From Myxococcota bacterium (GTDB taxonomy: Bacteria > Myxococcota_A > UBA796 > JAFGLY01), in the NCBI GenBank assembly GCA_024276675.1, contig JAJRWT010000064.1:1-64000 (forward strand): a stretch of 64,000 bases of DNA, read 5' to 3'. Within the stretch, counting starts at the first letter, position 1; the number at the start of each line of letters is the position of its first letter. A program made the position numbers and the translations under genes. The notes beneath the pieces are model-generated. The model searched no databases, was not told the origin of the DNA, and saw nothing but the letters and a program-made list of their open reading frames with translations. Shown here piece after piece: positions 60,634-64,000 of this stretch.

Positions 60634-62874
60634 TCAGGCTTGCCGTGACCTTGGCCGTCGAGAGAGCAACATGACCAGGCCCGCCAGGATGATCCCGGGT
60701 GAGCCCGCCGGGCCTCCGCCGGAGCAGCCTTCGCAACCCTGCTGCTTGCCGGCGGCGGTGTCGCCCTGCTCCGGGGAGTCGTCGCCGGAGCTGTCCCGTT
60801 CCTGGTCGGTGTCGGGGGAGGCGGGTGTGGCCGTGTCGGGCGTGGCGCTGTCCTGGGAGGAAACACAGTCGGGCGCGTTGGGTTCGCCCGGAGTGCCGTA
60901 GTCTCCGGAACCCGATGCGCCGAAATCGTAGAGATCGTCCATGGGGGTGGCGGCCCAGTCGGCGGCGGCGTTGCTGCCCCCGCTGATCTCCAGGCCGGGA
61001 CAAAGGTAGGTTGACCTGCCCATCTCGTTGGGCCAGGGTGCCTCGTTGGCGTATTCCAGTTGGTCCACGGTCATGTCGCCCATCTTCAGCAAGATGGCGT
61101 CGTCCTCGAAGGATTCCAGCGCGAAGTCGTAGTAGCTGTATTCGAAGTCCACGCGAGGCAGGTTGCCGTTGCTGGCGGGATCGTCGTCCACGGCAAAGAT
61201 GGCGTACCCACCAGCCGGTATCACCACGTCGCGGTCGATAACGAATCCATTGCCGGCCTGGTCGCCTATTTCCCAGAAGTTGAGGTTGAGGTCCACTCCG
61301 CCGGCGTTGTAGATCTCGAACCACTCGCCGTGCTCGGGGGTCACGACATAGGGGTCGTCCATGAACTCGGTAATGACGATGGAGCCCTCGGTCACCCAGT
61401 CCTCGTCCGCCAGGTAGTCGCAGTCGTTGTCCAGCAGATCCGCAAGCTCCGGATTTTCGGGGAAACGTTCGGGGTCGTCATCGTCGCAGTCACCGGTGCA
61501 TATGTCCCAGCCGTCGGTGTCGTTGTCGTGACAACACAGGCCCTGTGGGTTCTCGGCGCCGGGGGTGCCGAAATCACCGCCACCACCGACACCGTAGGAG
61601 TAGGCGGCTTCCATGGGGGTGTCGCACCAGGCGACGGGGTCGTCGTTGATGTCGGCGTCTATGAAGGCAGAGTCCAGGAACATGGAGGTACCCGTGGGCA
61701 CGGACCAGTCCTGGTAGCTCAACTGGTCGATGATGGTGCCTCCCATTCCAACACTCAGAGAATCACCGCTGTTGTTGAGATGCACCCGGTCCCAGTCGAA
61801 AACCCAGGCCACGTTCGTCAGACCGCCGTTGGTGGCGGGATCAGCGTTGGCGGCCAGGACCACGTACCCGCCCGCGGGCACCACGACGCTGGATTCCACG
61901 GAGACGCTGCCGCCGCTATCGGTGAAGCTCCAGCCCTGGATGTCGATGTCTCTGTCGGTCACGTTGCAGATCTCGAACCACTCGCCGTCCTCGTCGCTCA
62001 CCGAGGCCGGGTCGGGCATCATCTCGCAGATCACCAGGTCGCCCACGGCCACGAAGTCTTCGTCAACCAGGCCGTCGCAGTCGTTGTCCAGACCGTCGTC
62101 CAGCTCCGTGGCCATGGGCCCCAGGTTCGGGTCGGTGTCGTCACAGTCGCCATCACAGGCCCCAATGCCGTCTCCGTCGAGATCGTCGCAGACCACGTCG
62201 AACAGTATGGCCAAGCCGTCGGACAGTGATTTGTCGGGTTCGCAGGAGTATTCCAGCGCTGTCTCCAGATCCCCCTGGATGCCGATGGTGGCTGCACCGC
62301 CCAGGGTGTACTCGGCGTCCGGGCCTTCCACCGATTCGTACTGAAACAAGATGGCGTTGGTGGTCTCTTCCAGGATGGCCTGGAAGGTGTAGTAGGTGTC
62401 GCTGCCGTAGTGGGGAACCTGGTTGTACTGGATCACCAGGCGCCGATCCGGAGCCGCACCCTGAACCTCCCAGTAGACGTCGTCGGCTTCGGCAGCATCG
62501 GCCTGGAGATCATCCCACATGGGCAGCGCCAGCGCGTCATCGCCTTCTCTGTTGTTGGCCGGAAGACAGTCGTTACGGTTGTAGATCTGGTTGTCGTCCC
62601 CGAACAGCAACGCGCCGTCGCCCACGGTGACCTGGCTGTAGCCCTGTCCGTAGAACCAGAACGTGAACGGCAGAGGGATTGCCACCTCGCCATCGTCGTC
62701 GATTCCCGTGGGAGTGCCGGTGGTGGATATGTCGGTCCAGTCATAGACGGGGCCGCCCGCTTCGTCGGAGTCCATGAATGTATAGCCAAAGTCGTCCGGA
62801 CCTCCGCTGCGGGCATGAGCCCCTGCCGACAGCATGAGGATGGAGACCATGATCCCATGTCTCGTTCGTTTCAT
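60634..62874 (-). CDS. Secreted lamin-tail-domain protein with MopE-like repeats
   Basis: A 746-residue protein with signal GIMVSILMLSAGAHARSGG. An N-terminal beta domain (about 25-215) is followed by a MopE-like metal-binding repeat (DCDDTDPNLGPMATELDDG, NDCDGLVDED), a lamin-tail domain (EWFEICNVTDRDIDIQGWSF), a second Asp/Cys repeat (DCDDDDPERFPENPELADLL), a second lamin-tail domain (EWFEIYNAGGVDLNLNFWEI) and a Thr/Asp/Pro spacer. The end is GCEGCSGGGPAGSPG, one helix and RRPRSR, a sorting tail like that of the protease. It is probably displayed at the surface and binds calcium. ATG overlaps the upstream stop (ATGA). Confidence 0.88.
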   Translation of the reverse strand: MKRTRHGIMVSILMLSAGAHARSGGPDDFGYTFMDSDEAGGPVYDWTDISTTGTPTGIDDDGEVAIPLPFTFWFYGQGYSQVTVGDGALLFGDDNQIYNRNDCLPANNREGDDALALPMWDDLQADAAEADDVYWEVQGAAPDRRLVIQYNQVPHYGSDTYYTFQAILEETTNAILFQYESVEGPDAEYTLGGAATIGIQGDLETALEYSCEPDKSLSDGLAILFDVVCDDLDGDGIGACDGDCDDTDPNLGPMATELDDGLDNDCDGLVDEDFVAVGDLVICEMMPDPASVSDEDGEWFEICNVTDRDIDIQGWSFTDSGGSVSVESSVVVPAGGYVVLAANADPATNGGLTNVAWVFDWDRVHLNNSGDSLSVGMGGTIIDQLSYQDWSVPTGTSMFLDSAFIDADINDDPVAWCDTPMEAAYSYGVGGGGDFGTPGAENPQGLCCHDNDTDGWDICTGDCDDDDPERFPENPELADLLDNDCDYLADEDWVTEGSIVITEFMDDPYVVTPEHGEWFEIYNAGGVDLNLNFWEIGDQAGNGFVIDRDVVIPAGGYAIFAVDDDPASNGNLPRVDFEYSYYDFALESFEDDAILLKMGDMTVDQLEYANEAPWPNEMGRSTYLCPGLEISGGSNAAADWAATPMDDLYDFGASGSGDYGTPGEPNAPDCVSSQDSATPDTATPASPDTDQERDSSGDDSPEQGDTAAGKQQGCEGCSGGGPAGSPGIILAGLVMLLSRRPRSRQA

Positions 62875-64000
62875 TGTTCAGCCCTTCCTGCTTTTTCCGT
62901 TTCGGATACCAGATCGTAGAGATCTTCGATGAACTCGCCGCGCCCCAGGAGCTGGGTGGAGTCGTAGTCCAGGTGCCAGACCACTTCCTTTTTGGGGGTT
63001 ACCTCGAAGATCTCGGCAGCACTGCCCAGCAGGTGGAGGGTGTTGCCGTTTTCCAGGCGCCAGGCATCGCCGTTCGTAACGGCGTGGACACCGGGATCGT
63101 AGTTCCAGACCTCGTGGAGCAGCCTGGCCTCGTGGTCCACCTGGTACTCCCGTACCATGGTGGTGCTGCCAGAGTCGTTGCGAGCGAAGGTGGACACGAG
63201 CAGCGTACCTGTGTCGGTGTAGGAGATTCCGTGCTGCCAGGAGAACTGGGAGCCCTGGGGGTCGAAGCCGTAGCCGTTGGGCACGTCGCCTGCCCACCAG
63301 AGGCTTTCGCCCGTGGCCCGGTCCACCTCCACCACCGAGTCGTTCGTATAGAAGCTGTAAAGGAACGAGTTGGTGTCAACCACGTAGAAGAGCCCGTTGG
63401 ACTCACAATGCCCGGAGCTGGGCCAGTCGTCCTGACAGCTCCACAGTACGGTCTCGTTCTTTGCTCCTGGGGCCTTTTCCACCAGCGACTCGTAGCCCCC
63501 GTGGTACTGGCTGCCCCATGCCAGGGTTCCGTCGGGAAGCTGTACGAAGGCGTGGTGCAGGCCCGGGGTGGACACCACGTCAATCTCGCCATCCAGGTAG
63601 GTGTAGTGGACCTTGGAGCCGGCTCCGTCGTCGTAGTCGGACCACGCGGTGGCCTCGTCCCACAGGATGTAGTCGCCGCTCGCAGAGACCTGGGCGAAGA
63701 GGGTCCAGTTGCGGTCGGGGGTTTCGTTGGCCCACACCGGACGCCCCTGGCGGTCTATGATGAAGGTCCAGTAGGTGCCGCCGGTCCAGCCACCGGAGTT
63801 TTGGTTGATGCTGGTGAGCAGGTAGTTGCCGCTCGGGAGCCATGCATCGGACTTGGAGACTTCCAGCGTGGGCACGGGAAGGCCATCGGGAAGGGGGCCG
63901 GTACGCATGTTTTCACCTTCAAATGCCTGGCCGCCTTCCACCACGACTCGCCAACCCACGGCTTCGTCGTAGGGAATGCCCACGAGTAGCTGCTGGTTGG
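62871..64000 (-). CDS. Arylsulfotransferase-like beta-propeller protein, 5' end outside window
   Basis: The frame remains open to the window edge (residues NQQLLVGIPYDE at the boundary), so the true start is beyond 64000; the first in-window start codon would be GTG 63983. The 376 visible residues hold repeated beta-propeller blades (GNYLLTSINQN, GRPVWANETPDRNWTLFA, NGDAWRLENGNTLHLLG) and HHAFVQLPDGTLAWGS, typical of the ASST / arylsulfotransferase family. The catalytic His cannot be assigned with certainty; a non-enzymatic secreted propeller is possible. It is coupled to the lamin-tail gene by an ATGA overlap. Confidence 0.8.
   Translation of the reverse strand, partial: NQQLLVGIPYDEAVGWRVVVEGGQAFEGENMRTGPLPDGLPVPTLEVSKSDAWLPSGNYLLTSINQNSGGWTGGTYWTFIIDRQGRPVWANETPDRNWTLFAQVSASGDYILWDEATAWSDYDDGAGSKVHYTYLDGEIDVVSTPGLHHAFVQLPDGTLAWGSQYHGGYESLVEKAPGAKNETVLWSCQDDWPSSGHCESNGLFYVVDTNSFLYSFYTNDSVVEVDRATGESLWWAGDVPNGYGFDPQGSQFSWQHGISYTDTGTLLVSTFARNDSGSTTMVREYQVDHEARLLHEVWNYDPGVHAVTNGDAWRLENGNTLHLLGSAAEIFEVTPKKEVVWHLDYDSTQLLGRGEFIEDLYDLVSETEKAGRAEQ

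Overview
The window is high-GC bacterial chromosome with about fifty genes, packed into long strings whose stop and start codons overlap. I see no rRNA, tRNA, CRISPR array or complete insertion sequence. The best guess for the organism is an uncultured myxobacterium-like (Myxococcota / former Deltaproteobacteria) lineage. The reasons are secreted proteins with Cys-Gly rich C-terminal tails followed by one helix and arginines (MYXO-CTERM style), MopE-like Asp/Cys calcium-binding repeats, lamin-tail domains, a CotH kinase, a cyclic-nucleotide-domain/methyltransferase fusion and a fused CcoN-CcoO oxidase. This is inference from gene content only.

Layout. 1-2318: 3' part of a polymorphic-toxin-like gene and a candidate partner gene. 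2541-15145 (minus): one respiratory operon, read from the FAD/Fe-S oxidoreductase at the high-coordinate end through a CcoS-like protein, Rieske protein, split cytochrome b, seven-heme cytochrome c, fused cbb3 oxidase CcoNO, small accessory proteins, CcoG, a DsbD-like membrane protein and the copper ATPase CcoI. A near-perfect sigma-54 promoter (15177-15192) precedes it, and a PAS histidine kinase plus NtrC-type activator lie directly upstream (15414-18631). 18632-21303: a broken ATPase fragment, a cNMP-binding/methyltransferase fusion and a VapBC toxin-antitoxin pair with a palindromic operator. 21620-26280: a fatty-acid-like cluster with two KAS III proteins (one without its catalytic cysteine), an ACP, an AMP ligase and an SDR.

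26501-41798 is the most unusual region. A plus-strand operon (polytopic membrane protein, P-loop GTPase-like protein, 1070-aa membrane-anchored protein) converges on a minus-strand operon (1078-aa SEDS-like polytopic protein, divergent 1018-aa penicillin-binding protein, 191-aa membrane protein), and an MBOAT acyltransferase diverges from the far end. The large predicted extracytoplasmic domains are rich in cysteine. I read this as a candidate GTPase-governed, disulfide-stabilised cell-wall machine and do not recognise it as a described system.

42086-46034 is a small defence-like island: HTH gene, helicase fragment, DUF262 protein, DUF3696 ATPase and an unknown protein. 46369-53220 holds a molybdopterin oxidoreductase, an ABC-2 exporter and an AttH-like lipoprotein. 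53264-64000 holds secreted proteins (CotH kinase, thermolysin-like protease, lamin-tail protein, arylsulfotransferase-like protein, a probable outer-membrane protein) around a deoxynucleoside kinase / HD hydrolase pair.

A dispersed palindromic repeat family (core CTTTCCCGACGGCTCCTGG or its complement) occurs at 15341, 20645, 33116, 41797 and 45591, with a diverged copy inside the ccoI gene at about 4891. Several copies sit exactly at gene ends and supply the last codons or stop region.
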